Notes: generated by a model from the letters alone, not told the origin. DNA of 64,000 nucleotides from an uncultured Rhodospirillales bacterium (GCA_913055735.1 CAJXKD010000001.1:1646281-1710280); one strand, 5' to 3'. Shown: positions 17,235 to 26,568, numbered from the stretch's first letter. A program made the numbers and translations.

Positions 17235-18104
17235 TTAGCTTTGCGGCGCGCCGGCCTCGAAATAAGCGAGGAGATGGTCGGCGAAACTGTCGGCGGCGCG
17301 GGTCGTTCCATTGGGGCGCCGCAAAACGCCGAATGCCGCCGGCGGCAATTCGGGAAACCCGTCCTTGGGTCCGAGAAGTCTAAAGTCTTGGGGAATGGAC
17401 GACCGTACCAACGCCGTCACCGCCAACCCCGCGCGCACGGCCGCGACCAATCCCTCGTGACTTTCGCTGGCGTAGGCGAGACGGTAAGGGCGTGCCATTC
17501 CGTCCAGCGCTTCGAGCACACTTTGGCGAACGCAGCATCCGGGTTGAAACACGGCGACGGGGAGCGGGTCTTCTTCGTGGATCAAGTGATGGGGCGAAAC
17601 CGCCCAACTGACCGGCTCGCGCCGCACGGTTTCCATCTTGGGCGCGCCGGGCGTTGCGGTGATCAAGGCGATGTCGATTTCGCTCGCCGCGATCATCGGC
17701 GCCAAGCGGACACTCGGCGCGCAGGTAATTTCGATCTGGACGCGGGGATGACTACGCGCAAACCCGGCGAGGATCGGCGGCATGAATCGAGACACGTAGT
17801 CGTCGGGAATGCCGAAGCGGACCGACCCTTCGATATCCGGCTCGACGATGGCGGCGACCGCTTCGTCATGCAGTTTGAGAATGCGTCTGGCATAGGCGAG
17901 CAGCGCTTCGCCTTCGCCCGTCAGGGATATGGTGCGTCCGTCCCGCGTGAACACGGCGCGGCCAATAAGGTCTTCGAGTTTCTGGATCTGTTGGCTGACC
18001 GCCGACTGGGTGCGCAGGACCTGTGTCGCGGCCTGGGTGAAACTGCCCGTGTCGGCGATGGCAACAAAGCTTCGCAGAACTTCTGTGGGGATATTCATCT
18101 CCAC
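17235..18104 (-). CDS. LysR-family transcriptional regulator
   Basis: The 289-residue protein has an N-terminal winged helix-turn-helix (residues 4-62, 'GSFTQAATQVLRTQSAVSQQIQKLE') and a C-terminal periplasmic-binding-protein-like effector domain from about residue 90. The start may be GTG 18104, with AGGTGA upstream, or the ATG two codons in. It is divergent from a DUF1127 gene, a pairing seen repeatedly in alphaproteobacteria, and the 63-base gap holds a perfect palindrome suitable for its binding. The effector is unknown. Confidence 0.9.
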   Translation of the reverse strand: MEMNIPTEVLRSFVAIADTGSFTQAATQVLRTQSAVSQQIQKLEDLIGRAVFTRDGRTISLTGEGEALLAYARRILKLHDEAVAAIVEPDIEGSVRFGIPDDYVSRFMPPILAGFARSHPRVQIEITCAPSVRLAPMIAASEIDIALITATPGAPKMETVRREPVSWAVSPHHLIHEEDPLPVAVFQPGCCVRQSVLEALDGMARPYRLAYASESHEGLVAAVRAGLAVTALVRSSIPQDFRLLGPKDGFPELPPAAFGVLRRPNGTTRAADSFADHLLAYFEAGAPQS

Positions 18105-18112
18105 GGGATCAC

Positions 18113-18124
18113 CTTATATATAAG
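18113..18124. promoter_or_regulatory. Palindrome between LysR and DUF1127 genes
   Basis: CTTATATATAAG is a perfect 12-bp palindrome nine bases before the LysR start codon. It could be a LysR binding site or simply the AT-rich core of the LysR promoter. Confidence 0.35.
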
Positions 18125-18167
18125 AAAAACTAATCATTTACATTAAAACAATTCGTTAGATTAATCA

Positions 18168-18575
18168 ATGAAAAAGGGCCAAAACGTGTGGATATTGCCG
18201 CCGCAATCGGCGGATAGAGCGGTGATCGCGGGATCGGCCACAATGACGGCGATTTTCCCCGGTGAGAGCTTAGGTGATGCCATGCCTTTTGACGGAAGCA
18301 ATATGTTCGGTCGCAGCGACGTTCCAAATTCGACTCCCGCTCCCCGTTTTCGCTGGTGGCGGCGTTTGTGTGGCTTGCTGGAGGTTGCCCGGCAACGGCG
18401 GGAGTTGAGCCGGCTCAACGACCACCTTCTCGCTGATATCGGGGTGTCTCGCGAGGTGGCCGAGCAGGAAGCTCGGCGGCCCTTTTGGGACGACATGGAT
18501 TTACCGCAACGGCATCATCCGCTCGGCTATCGTTTTCATGGTCAAATGGCGCGGCTATTGGGGCGTGGCCGCTAA
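18168..18575 (+). CDS. DUF1127 domain protein
   Basis: The 135-residue frame contains a C-terminal DUF1127 motif (about residues 62-108: 'RWWRRLCGLLEVARQRRELSRLNDHLLADIGVSREVAEQEARRPFWD'). In other alphaproteobacteria short arginine-rich DUF1127 proteins bind RNA and affect phosphate, carbon and small-RNA metabolism. The first 55 residues are not conserved-looking and the ribosome-binding site at 18168 is weak. A shorter form from the ATG at 18280 or so, after AGGTG, is possible. Its last 21 bases overlap the end of the convergent cyclase gene. Confidence 0.75.
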   Translation: MKKGQNVWILPPQSADRAVIAGSATMTAIFPGESLGDAMPFDGSNMFGRSDVPNSTPAPRFRWWRRLCGLLEVARQRRELSRLNDHLLADIGVSREVAEQEARRPFWDDMDLPQRHHPLGYRFHGQMARLLGRGR

Positions 18576-20261
18576 CCCGGTCTTCTCGGTGTCCGTCTTT
18601 TCTACGAACGTAATGCTGCGCGGATCATCGATGGCGTAGACGCACACTTGTCCGTCGCGGCCCCGCACCGGCGCAAACCGAGGCTCCAATCCGTCCAGTT
18701 GGGCACCGGCGCAGTCGGCCGCTTCTTCCGACAGGACCAGGAAGCAACCGTAGTCTTTCGAGAGACTTTCCAGGCGCGCGGTGATGTTGATGTTGTCGCC
18801 GATGGCGGAAAAATTCTGGGCGGTTGGCGGTCCCATGGTGCCGACGATGGCGTCGCCCATGTGGATTCCGATACCCATACGCAGCGGTTCCTTCAGTTCG
18901 CGGCGTAGCCGATGGTTGAGGGTTTCGAGCCGGTCGAGCATGACGCCCGCCCCGCGGATGGCGTTGCGGCAGCCGTCTTCGATGGTGCCTTCGGTGCCGT
19001 ACAGCGCCATCAATCCGTCGCCGCTGAACTGCGCGTAATGCCCGTTTGTTTCCTCCAGCGCGCGCGACATCTCGGCGAAGAATTGGTTGAGCACGAACAG
19101 GACGTCATAAGGAAGTTTCTCCTCGCCCAACTTTGTCGATCCGCGCAAATCGACGAACATCGTGGCGACTTTTTGTTCGCGGCCCTGAATGCCGCCCGGC
19201 TGGTTGGCATGGATGACCGTCGCCGTCGGCGGCAGCAATGGCACGATGGCGAGGTCACGGCGGGGACAGCATTGACAGGCGAGCCGCACCTCGGGTTCGG
19301 CGATTATCCGGGCGAGCGCCGCGCGTTCAGTTTCTCCTGGGGGCGGCAAATGCCTAGTAGCGGTACCGACATGTACCCGGCACGTCGTACAGCGACCACG
19401 TCCTCCGCACACCGCGGCATGGGGAACATCCGCAGCGCGTAGCGCGTCTAGAATTGAAAGACCCACCGGCGCTGTCACCAATTGCTTGTCCGGAAGTTCG
19501 ATTTTGAAAGTGCCGTGCCGGTTGCGATAGGCGCGCCGAATAAGCCGCGCGACCATGACCGACGCCAACAAAGCGGCAAAGACGTACCAACCGTTTGGTT
19601 CGACGCGCGAGAGATCGGCGACCATGTTGGGATCGGACCGGGCGATGGGCGCGAAAACGCGGCGCAGGAAGTCAGGGTCGAATTCCGCGATCTCGGCGAG
19701 TTGCCGTCCAACGCGGGCGAACCCCAACAATCCAAGGACGGGGATCAGAAGGGCGCCGCCGTAAAATACCGCGATCCATTTCCGGTACCAGGGTTTAAGG
19801 CGCAACCAGAAGTGGAGGCCAACGCAGAGATGTCCCCAAACAACGATCAGCATGATCGTCTGCTGAACGCCGCGCATGGGGCTCGATACCCACAGGATGG
19901 AAATGACGTATTCGTAGCTGGGTTCGAAGTCCAGCATCTTGCCGGCGATGTAGGTGCCGGTGACGTGCACAAGGATCAGCGGAAAGATCAAAATGCCGAG
20001 CCAGATTTGCACGGCTTCCCATCTCGGCATGCGAAAGGTGGAGCGGCGGTAGAGCGCCATCAGCCCCAAGACGAAATGAAGGGTGAAGGCGAGGAGGAGG
20101 AGCGTGCCGCCCGGTCCGCTGCCGAACACGACGGAAAGAACCCGGCGCACCGCTTCCATAGCCTCCAAGGAAACAAGGCCCATGGCGTGGTTCAGGATGT
20201 GAAGGACGGCGAAGATACTGATATAGAGGCCGGAATAAAGCCGGATACGCCTTTCCCACAT
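18555..20261 (-). CDS. Membrane class III adenylate/guanylate cyclase with a [2Fe-2S] ferredoxin domain
   Basis: Three modules are visible in 568 residues. Residues 1-260 form about six membrane helices with conserved-looking histidines (His21, His25, His62, His99, His144, His150), resembling the succinate-dehydrogenase-type haem b anchor. Residues about 265-355 form a plant-type ferredoxin domain with Cys-x5-Cys-x2-Cys ('CGGRGRCTTC') and a later cysteine in 'ACQCC'. Residues about 365-545 form a class III cyclase with metal aspartates in 'FVDLRGST' and 'SGDGLMALYG' and the transition-state pair in 'NITARLE'. A redox-controlled cyclase (CyaC) with a dihaem-b anchor is known from Sinorhizobium meliloti. 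Here redox or quinone control of cAMP or cGMP synthesis is inferred. Confidence 0.88.
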   Translation of the reverse strand: MWERRIRLYSGLYISIFAVLHILNHAMGLVSLEAMEAVRRVLSVVFGSGPGGTLLLLAFTLHFVLGLMALYRRSTFRMPRWEAVQIWLGILIFPLILVHVTGTYIAGKMLDFEPSYEYVISILWVSSPMRGVQQTIMLIVVWGHLCVGLHFWLRLKPWYRKWIAVFYGGALLIPVLGLLGFARVGRQLAEIAEFDPDFLRRVFAPIARSDPNMVADLSRVEPNGWYVFAALLASVMVARLIRRAYRNRHGTFKIELPDKQLVTAPVGLSILDALRAADVPHAAVCGGRGRCTTCRVHVGTATRHLPPPGETERAALARIIAEPEVRLACQCCPRRDLAIVPLLPPTATVIHANQPGGIQGREQKVATMFVDLRGSTKLGEEKLPYDVLFVLNQFFAEMSRALEETNGHYAQFSGDGLMALYGTEGTIEDGCRNAIRGAGVMLDRLETLNHRLRRELKEPLRMGIGIHMGDAIVGTMGPPTAQNFSAIGDNINITARLESLSKDYGCFLVLSEEAADCAGAQLDGLEPRFAPVRGRDGQVCVYAIDDPRSITFVEKTDTEKTGLAATPQ

Positions 20262-20401
20262 CTATTTGGCCCCCTTACGGCCTATGCCCGTCCTACATCC
20301 GAGCCGCCGGCAACTGTTTAAGACACTATATAGGAAACTTTTCAGAAAGCCGGTTTACGCGACGCTAGCACAGCTTCGACAGCGGGTGAATCCGTCTGCG
20401 G

Positions 20402-21643
20402 CTATGCTCCCCGCATTGTGAGGAAAAGCGCGCCGCCGCCATTGAACACCGAAAAGAGAATGCCGAATATGGCCTCGAAGGTTTCCCAGTCGAGGTCCGG
20501 ATCCGCGGCCTGCAATTCGGCGTGGATGTCGCCGAGGCTGCGGTTACCGTCGACCCGGCCCATAATCTCGCCGGAAAGATCGGGCAGAATGTGCTGAACC
20601 TGAAGCCCCGTGAAATTAAAAGTAAGGGGCTTCCCAGGCTCATAGCGGCCTTGGGCAAGGTTTTGCGAGTGAAGCTGGAAGGTGTGGGGAATCGCTTCCG
20701 GACAAATCCGCGCAACGGCGTTTTCGCTTTTCCCCGCGTGTACGACGTAGAAGCGGTGAATGAAGAGATTGCCGGTCATCAATTCGGCGACCGCGCATCG
20801 CTCGCGATAACTCAATTCCTCGAAACGGTCGACCAGTTCCTCGTCTTCGGTGTACGTCGCCGGATCATAACTGATGGGCGTGACGAAGGCGGTGATGTCC
20901 AATCCGCACGCGTCCATGACTCCATAAATTTCGGGAACCAAATATGCGCGGTCGATGGCATTGAGCAGCATGTCGTGGAGATGAGCGTCGTCTTTTTTGT
21001 GATCGCTGACGAAGCTATTGCGAAGCAGACGGTTGGTGTTCGGCAGCGCCGCGAGCAGCTTGCGGGCAGCGCGGATTTTTTCCGTGCCGCGCGCATCCGG
21101 GTACATGGTCTCCATGATCTCGCGGAAATCGTAGATGCCGGTGCGGCCCAGCTCGCCGTAGACCATGATCCCCATGCCGCCATTTTCGGCGAGAACCGAG
21201 GTCAACGCGCGGAAACCCGCGGGCGGGTCGGGCAGGTGATGAAGGACACCGCAACAATTAATGTAGTCGAAGGGACCGAGCCCGGCGTCCGGAATGTCGA
21301 GCAATGACATGGTGTGGAAACTGATGTTGGTCAGGCCGCGAGCCTTGGCGCGGGCCTCGGCGATGGCCCGCGACGATGTCGACAGATCGACATACACCAC
21401 TTCGCCCGGTCCGCCCGTGTCGGCAAGTTGCTGTGCCATCATGATGGCGCCGTCGCCGGTTCCGCCGCCGGCGCAGAGGGCACGAAACGGCTTCGAGAAA
21501 TCGCGCGCGCCGCCGAAGACATAGTGGTTGTATTCGAGCATATGGCTCGGAGAGCCAATGATCAGCCGTTTGGCTTCGTCGGCAGGATCGCGGCTCGGAT
21601 AGGGATAATCCTCGTATTGATCGCGGACTGGATTATCGGACAT
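20402..21643 (-). CDS. Class I SAM-dependent methyltransferase with extended C-terminus
   Basis: The 413-residue protein carries a Rossmann methyltransferase fold at about residues 45-200: motif I 'ALCAGGGTGDGAIMMAQ', acidic motif II 'VVYVDLS', and 'FDYINCCGVLHHLPDP'. The last 200 residues include a long region without motifs I know and a C-terminal part ('DLSGEIMGRVDGNRSLGDIHAEL') resembling a winged-helix or PqqD-like segment. The substrate is unknown. The gene is divergent from a TrmH-family RNA methyltransferase gene across a gap full of inverted repeats. Confidence 0.83.
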   Translation of the reverse strand: MSDNPVRDQYEDYPYPSRDPADEAKRLIIGSPSHMLEYNHYVFGGARDFSKPFRALCAGGGTGDGAIMMAQQLADTGGPGEVVYVDLSTSSRAIAEARAKARGLTNISFHTMSLLDIPDAGLGPFDYINCCGVLHHLPDPPAGFRALTSVLAENGGMGIMVYGELGRTGIYDFREIMETMYPDARGTEKIRAARKLLAALPNTNRLLRNSFVSDHKKDDAHLHDMLLNAIDRAYLVPEIYGVMDACGLDITAFVTPISYDPATYTEDEELVDRFEELSYRERCAVAELMTGNLFIHRFYVVHAGKSENAVARICPEAIPHTFQLHSQNLAQGRYEPGKPLTFNFTGLQVQHILPDLSGEIMGRVDGNRSLGDIHAELQAADPDLDWETFEAIFGILFSVFNGGGALFLTMRGA

Positions 21644-21717
21644 GTTTGGCCCCGGTGTTCAACTTTGCGGCTTCGCTTGATTTGCCGGCGGAATTTCGCC
21701 AAGCCTAGGGTGCGATC

Positions 21718-21808
21718 GTGATTGATCGAAGGACCAATCACGTGAATCGCCCCCTAATTAATATAAATTAGAGGCTGATTCACGGCCTTCGTTTGGTCAA
21801 CGAAGGCC
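21718..21808. repeat. Three abutting inverted repeats between two methyltransferase genes
   Basis: Hairpin 1 (21718-21741) has 7-bp arms GTGATTG and CAATCAC with a 10-base loop. Hairpin 2 (21741-21784) has 8-bp outer arms CGTGAATC and GATTCACG and 6-bp inner arms CTAATT and AATTAG. Hairpin 3 (21784-21808) has perfect 10-bp arms GGCCTTCGTT and AACGAAGGCC with a 5-base loop. Each shares its boundary base with the next. No T-run follows on either strand, so they do not look like ordinary terminators. Confidence 0.6.
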
Positions 21809-21882
21809 GATCAGACTCTGAGCCAGGGGCGTGGATTTGGCAAGTCCAAGCGTCCTGGAAGGAAACGAAAAGGAGCAGGTTT

Positions 21883-22455
21883 GTGAGAGGTTATTTCGGC
21901 ATCGGTGTCGATCGGATTTCCAAGGAACGAAACGTGGGCAGCCTGTTTCGCACGGCGCATGCGTTCGGCGCGGGGTTCGTGTTCACCGTCGGTGCCGTTT
22001 ACGAACGCCAGCGCGGGGGGAAGTCCGACACATCCGATGCGCCGGGGAACGTGCCCTTCTACAGCTTCCCCGATGCCGAATCTTTGATATTGCCACAGGG
22101 GTGCGAGTTGGTCGGCGTCGAACTGCTGGACGAAGCGCATGAATTGCCGAGTTTCCGGCATCCCCGGCAGGCAGCCTATATCCTCGGGCCGGAGCGGGGC
22201 GAGCTGTCGCCCGAATTGGTGGCGCGTTGTTCCTTCACCGTGAAAATCCCGACAGCCTTCTGCGTCAATGTCGGTATTGCCGGCGCCATTCTCATGTATG
22301 ACCGCTTGATCAGCCTTGGCCGGTTTCCGGCGCGGCCTCTGACACCGGGCGGTCCGGCCGAGCCGTTGCCGGAACATGTACATGGTGGGCCAGTGATCCG
22401 ATCCGAGATGGAACGCTATCGGAATGCTCCGCCGAACGATGGCGATATCGATTAG
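21883..22455 (+). CDS. TrmH/SpoU-family RNA 2'-O-methyltransferase
   Basis: The 190-residue product is a SPOUT methyltransferase. Knot motifs are seen at 'RISKERNVGSLFRTAHAFGAGFVFTVG', 'AYILGPERGEL' and 'FCVNVGIAGAILMYDRLI'. It is a single-domain form, so it should act on tRNA or rRNA ribose; the target nucleotide cannot be read from sequence. GTG 21883 follows AGGAGCAGG (21871-21879); the frame is open for 30 more codons upstream, but those run through hairpin 3 and match nothing in the family. The first 90 bases upstream may serve as a structured leader. Confidence 0.85.
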   Translation: MRGYFGIGVDRISKERNVGSLFRTAHAFGAGFVFTVGAVYERQRGGKSDTSDAPGNVPFYSFPDAESLILPQGCELVGVELLDEAHELPSFRHPRQAAYILGPERGELSPELVARCSFTVKIPTAFCVNVGIAGAILMYDRLISLGRFPARPLTPGGPAEPLPEHVHGGPVIRSEMERYRNAPPNDGDID

Positions 22456-22578
22456 ATCGTCGAAATGTGGCGTGTATTTTTTCGCGACGACGGTGTCCGG
22501 AATAAATTTTGGGTGAAATCGGCGCATTCACCCGCCGCACCCCTTGGCAAGGCGGCCTTGTGACAGTATCTATACTCC

Positions 22579-23091
22579 ATGCGGGTACGGCTTCTTTCCA
22601 TCCTCATGGGCATCGTGATCGCCGCTGCAGCTTCCGGTCCAGCCGGGGCACAGACGGTGCTCGGCACGCACGGCGATTGGACGGCGTTTACCGACGGTTC
22701 CGGAAATTCCAAAATTTGTTACATGGCGAGCCAACCGCGGCGCGAAGAAGGCGATTATACCAGCCGCGGCGATACGTTTGTTTTAGTGACGCACCGGCCG
22801 GCGGAGAAGGCCCGCGATACGGTCGAGGTCCGTGCTGGCTATACCTACAAAGAAGACAGCGAGGTGCGCATGGTGATCGACGGCACCACGTACGAGCTGT
22901 TCACGTCGGAGGGGAGCGCCTGGGCCCGCGATCAACAGACCGATACCGCCCTGGCCAAGGCCATGATCAAGGGCAACCGGATGGTCGTTCATGGAACCTC
23001 TTCGCGGGGGACGGCGACCAAGGATACATATTCCCTCTCCGGCTTTACTGCCGCCTATCAGGCCATCAGCAAGGCCTGCGGCGTTAACTAG
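22579..23091 (+). CDS. Invasion-associated locus B (IalB) family protein, secreted
   Basis: This 170-residue protein has a signal peptide (about residues 1-24, cleavage after 'GPAGA'). The mature part matches the IalB family: 'WTAFTDGSGNSKICYMAS', 'VTHRPAEK', 'AGYTYKEDSEVRM' and 'DTYSLSGFTAAYQAISKAC'. Two cysteines (near residues 47 and 167) may form a disulphide. In Bartonella IalB helps erythrocyte invasion, but homologues are widespread in free-living alphaproteobacteria, where the role is unknown. It sits 63 bases upstream of rlmN, a common arrangement in this group. Confidence 0.85.
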   Translation: MRVRLLSILMGIVIAAAASGPAGAQTVLGTHGDWTAFTDGSGNSKICYMASQPRREEGDYTSRGDTFVLVTHRPAEKARDTVEVRAGYTYKEDSEVRMVIDGTTYELFTSEGSAWARDQQTDTALAKAMIKGNRMVVHGTSSRGTATKDTYSLSGFTAAYQAISKACGVN

Positions 23092-23154
23092 CGGATTTCC
23101 GCCACTTCCCGAGGAATATGGCGACGGGGCTCCGGCGGTGCTATATAACCGCGC

Positions 23155-24279
23155 ATGAGCGAGACCCCATCCGATCAAATCAACCCTATCGGCCAAAACC
23201 TCATCGGCCTAAGCCGCGAGGAACTGACCGCCGAGCTGGCCAAGCTCGGCGAGAAGCCTTTCCGCGCCAAGCAGTTGTGGCATTGGATCTATCATCGCGG
23301 GGTCAGCGATTTCACCGAGATGACGACCCTCGGCAAAGGTCTGCGTGACAAGCTGATGGAAAACTATGTGGTGGCGCGCCCGGAAATCGTCACCGAGCAG
23401 CGCTCAAAGGACGGCACGCGCAAATGGCTGTTGCGCACCGCCGATGGCAACGAGATTGAATCCGTCTACATCCCCGAAGAGGACCGCGGCGCCATGTGCG
23501 TCTCGTCGCAGGTCGGCTGCACGCTTACCTGCACCTTCTGTCACACTGGGACGCAGAAGCTGGTGCGCAATCTGACGCCCGCCGAAATTGTCGGCCAGTT
23601 TATGGTCGGGCGCGACAGCTACGGCGAATGGCCGTCGCCCAAGGACGGACGCATGCTGTCCAACATCGTCATGATGGGCATGGGCGAACCGCTGTTCAAT
23701 ACGGACAACGTGATAAAGGCGCTGAAGATCATCATGGACGGCGACGGCCTCGCGCTGTCGAAGAGACGCATTACGCTGTCGACATCGGGCGTCGTGCCCG
23801 AGATCAAACGCATCGGTGAGGAACTCGGGTGCGGCCTCGCCATCTCGCTCCATGCCGTCACCGACGAATTGCGCGATGTGCTGGTACCCATCAACCGCAA
23901 GTATCCGATCGCGGACTTACTGGACGCGTGCCGCGCTTATCCGGTGGCATCGAACGCGCGGCGCATCACGTTCGAATATGTGATGCTCAAGGGCATCAAC
24001 GATTCAGCCGCCGAGGCGCGAGAGCTTGCCCGCTTGCTCAAAGGCATTCCCGCCAAGATCAATTTGATCCCTTTCAACAAATGGCCGGGTGCGGCCTACG
24101 ATTGTTCGCCGACGCCCAATATTCAGCGCTTCTCGACGATCCTCAACGACCTCGGCCTGTCGGCGCCCATCCGCGTGCCGCGCGGCCGCGACATCCTTGC
24201 CGCCTGCGGCCAGCTCAAATCGGAAAGCCTCCGCGCCCATAAGGCGAAGCTATCTCAGGCCGACGCCCTGCCTGCATAG
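23155..24279 (+). CDS. rlmN: Dual-specificity 23S rRNA (A2503-C2) / tRNA (A37-C2) methyltransferase RlmN
   Basis: The 374-residue radical-SAM enzyme binds its [4Fe-4S] cluster through Cys122, Cys126 and Cys129 ('GCTLTCTFC'). The two cysteines that carry and release the methyl intermediate correspond to Cys115 and Cys351. It methylates adenosine 2503 of 23S rRNA and adenosine 37 of some tRNAs. Length and motif order are normal. It follows the IalB-family gene on the same strand. Confidence 0.97.
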   Translation: MSETPSDQINPIGQNLIGLSREELTAELAKLGEKPFRAKQLWHWIYHRGVSDFTEMTTLGKGLRDKLMENYVVARPEIVTEQRSKDGTRKWLLRTADGNEIESVYIPEEDRGAMCVSSQVGCTLTCTFCHTGTQKLVRNLTPAEIVGQFMVGRDSYGEWPSPKDGRMLSNIVMMGMGEPLFNTDNVIKALKIIMDGDGLALSKRRITLSTSGVVPEIKRIGEELGCGLAISLHAVTDELRDVLVPINRKYPIADLLDACRAYPVASNARRITFEYVMLKGINDSAAEARELARLLKGIPAKINLIPFNKWPGAAYDCSPTPNIQRFSTILNDLGLSAPIRVPRGRDILAACGQLKSESLRAHKAKLSQADALPA

Positions 24280-24368
24280 ACAGCCCTTCTCTAGCCAGCT
24301 AGCATACCCACTCAGGGGTTGAAGAATCTGTCACGCTACACGCGGACGGATATGGGGGGAGTTGGGGG

Positions 24369-25181
24369 ATGAAGCTGCCGGTCGGCGACACGATCACCGA
24401 GACGTTCGCGTTCCTTTGGCGGGAACGGAGATACTTCTTTCAATTGGCGACCGTTCCCGTCGTGCTCCTCGCGATCGCGGGAGCGCTGCTGGTGCGGCTG
24501 GCGCCAACCTATGCGCCGGGGCTTCTAGAGGGATTGCCAGAAAACCAAGTGATGAACGTGCTTGGGCCGGGTGCCGCCGTCATCATCTTCGTCGCGATCG
24601 TGATCTATATAATGATTTACGTGCTGTTCGCGGTTGCCTGGCACCGCCGTTATTTACTGCCGGCGGAACCCGCGACCATTGGCGCCGCCTATCGATGGAA
24701 AATGCGCCACCTGCGGTTCCTTTGGGCATCCATTAAAATCATGCTGTGTGTAGTTCCGTTTGCCATCATTGGGATTTTCTTTGTTTTTGTTCCCTTTCTG
24801 GGTCCGGTTCTCCTGGTGATATTGGGCGTCATTCTTTATGTGCTGGCGATGCGGCTTTCTATGTGGTTGCCCGGAGAGGCGTTGGACAGATCGATGCCAT
24901 TGAACGCCGTGTTGGCCATGACAAAAGGAAACGGCCTGCGGCTGTTCGTCGTCTATATTGCCGTATCGATCATGGCCGGCATCATTGTCACCGGCATTTC
25001 GCTCGGTATGAACAGAGCCATTGTCGCAGCGGGTCTCGATGTAAGCTTGACGGTTACTCTCATCACCACGCTTATCGACCAGTTCCTGACATTCTTCTCG
25101 ATTGCTGTCGGTGTATCGGTCCTGTCGGTGGCATATAAATTCCTGAGTGCCGCACAACCCGCCGCGCTTGATCCCGAATAA
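24369..25181 (+). CDS. Multi-helix membrane protein, function unknown
   Basis: The 270-residue protein has six hydrophobic segments (near residues 25-45, 75-100, 118-138, 140-160, 198-220 and 232-258). The stretch 'AMRLSMWLPGEALDR' followed by 'AMTKGNGLRLF' is shared in outline with the membrane protein at 30652-31461, and the N-termini also align ('KLPVGDTITETFAFLWRER' against 'KLPIRLTVSYAFGVFGRE'). I take the two to be diverged members of one family. A strong purine-rich stretch (GGGGGAGTTGGGGG) precedes the ATG. No functional motif is recognised. Confidence 0.8.
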   Translation: MKLPVGDTITETFAFLWRERRYFFQLATVPVVLLAIAGALLVRLAPTYAPGLLEGLPENQVMNVLGPGAAVIIFVAIVIYIMIYVLFAVAWHRRYLLPAEPATIGAAYRWKMRHLRFLWASIKIMLCVVPFAIIGIFFVFVPFLGPVLLVILGVILYVLAMRLSMWLPGEALDRSMPLNAVLAMTKGNGLRLFVVYIAVSIMAGIIVTGISLGMNRAIVAAGLDVSLTVTLITTLIDQFLTFFSIAVGVSVLSVAYKFLSAAQPAALDPE

Positions 25182-25185
25182 AGAA

Positions 25186-25211
25186 GCCCGGCGGTCGAAT
25201 GAGCGCCGGGC
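25186..25211. terminator. Shared bidirectional terminator
   Basis: Perfect 8-bp arms GCCCGGCG and CGCCGGGC enclose a 10-base loop between two convergent genes. The minus-strand 3' flank (TTCTTTATT) is U-rich, so it should work best for the phytase-like gene. Confidence 0.7.
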
Positions 25212-25251
25212 CCAAAGTCGGTCTAATTGCGATCGAGGTTCTGTTTGAATT

Positions 25252-26568
25252 TTAGTTCATATGCGCTTTGACGCCGCTGTCGTGCACCACCACGACGCGG
25301 GAGCGCCCGCCGGTAATGCCGAAATCGTCGTCGTTGATGGTGAACAGGGAACCGTCGCCGAGAATGGCGAGGCCTTCCATCTTCACCGGCACGTCGGGGA
25401 AATCGGCGCTGTCGAAGCGCAGCGTCTTCGAGACCGGGTTGATGCCCGCATCCGCCACGGACGTTTGTTCGAGGCTCGGCGCGGTGTTCAGATCGTCCCA
25501 TCTTGAGCCGAGGATGTTGGTCGCGCCCTCGAGGGAGATCTCATGCAGCTTGGTGGTCTTGTTGGTGCGCTCGAGCACCAGGAAACGTTCGCCGCCGAGA
25601 CCGAGCACTTCGGAGATGCGCGGCGCGTTTTGTTTGTCCGACGGATCGTTGCGGAAGGTCTGCGGGTCGTCGAGGGTGTAGACATATTCGCCGGTCACCC
25701 GTTCGGTCGTCCGGTCGAAGGCGAAGAAGCGCGTGTTCTTGGCTTTCTTGTAGGCGCCCGCATTGGGATTGGCGAGCGGATTCTGCACCATGAAATAAAG
25801 GGTCTTCTCGTCTTCCGACACGGCCATGGATTCGATGCCCCGATTGGTTTGACGCTTAACCAGAATGGCGGGTAGCGCGCCGACCACGTCATAGTTCGCG
25901 TTGGCGAAATCCTTTTCCGACCCTTCCGGGACGTAGCGCTTGAGGATACGTCCGTTGGCGGCGACATGCAGGATCGATGGGCCGTTCTCTTCGCCGATCC
26001 ACCAGGTGCCGTCGGAGAGCTTGATCAGGCCTTCGGCGTCCACCGCGCTGGCGTCTTGTTTCAGTTCGTTGCCGACGCCGTCGACCGGTATCTCGGTTTT
26101 GGCGACAGTCAGCGGATTGAGAAGGCCGTTGATGGGTGTGCCGTCGCGATCCTTGAGCGCGATCACTTCGAAAACCGAGAAGGTGTTGTCGTCATTGAGC
26201 TTGAGACCGTAGATCGAGGGCGTGTAGCTCGGCACCGGATAAATGCGGGCCTTCGCGCCTTTGCAGATGCGCTTGCCGTCGATGCCGGTGATCTTGGCCG
26301 CCGCGCCGCAGGTGAAGTTGGGGCCGCGGTCGGAAACCGTATAGACCACGTTACCCGGATCCTTGGGGTGGCGGTAGGCGCCGGAACCGATGCCGACGGT
26401 CATGCTGACCGTCTTGCCGCCTTCCCAGGCAATAGTTTTGAGCTTCAGGATGGGATCGTTGGCGTGGTCATAGACGGTGATCTTGGGTTCGGCCCAAGCG
26501 GACGAACTGATGAGCAGCGCGCCGGCCAATAGGCCGAAGACCGCGCTCTTGCGGACGGTTGGAATCAT
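25252..26568 (-). CDS. Esterase-like activity of phytase family protein, secreted
   Basis: The 438-residue protein has a signal peptide (about residues 1-27, ending 'SSSAWA') and then a beta-propeller-like region of the phytase-like/esterase-like family: 'SDRGPN', 'LIKLSDGTWWIGEENGPSILHVAANG', 'GIESMAVSEDEKTLYFMVQNPLAN' and 'EGLAILGDGSLFTINDDDFGITGG'. It is probably periplasmic; true phytase activity is unproven for this family. ATG 26568 follows AGAGG by seven bases. A 66-codon upstream extension is basic and lacks a signal peptide, so it was dropped. Confidence 0.87.
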   Translation of the reverse strand: MIPTVRKSAVFGLLAGALLISSSAWAEPKITVYDHANDPILKLKTIAWEGGKTVSMTVGIGSGAYRHPKDPGNVVYTVSDRGPNFTCGAAAKITGIDGKRICKGAKARIYPVPSYTPSIYGLKLNDDNTFSVFEVIALKDRDGTPINGLLNPLTVAKTEIPVDGVGNELKQDASAVDAEGLIKLSDGTWWIGEENGPSILHVAANGRILKRYVPEGSEKDFANANYDVVGALPAILVKRQTNRGIESMAVSEDEKTLYFMVQNPLANPNAGAYKKAKNTRFFAFDRTTERVTGEYVYTLDDPQTFRNDPSDKQNAPRISEVLGLGGERFLVLERTNKTTKLHEISLEGATNILGSRWDDLNTAPSLEQTSVADAGINPVSKTLRFDSADFPDVPVKMEGLAILGDGSLFTINDDDFGITGGRSRVVVVHDSGVKAHMN

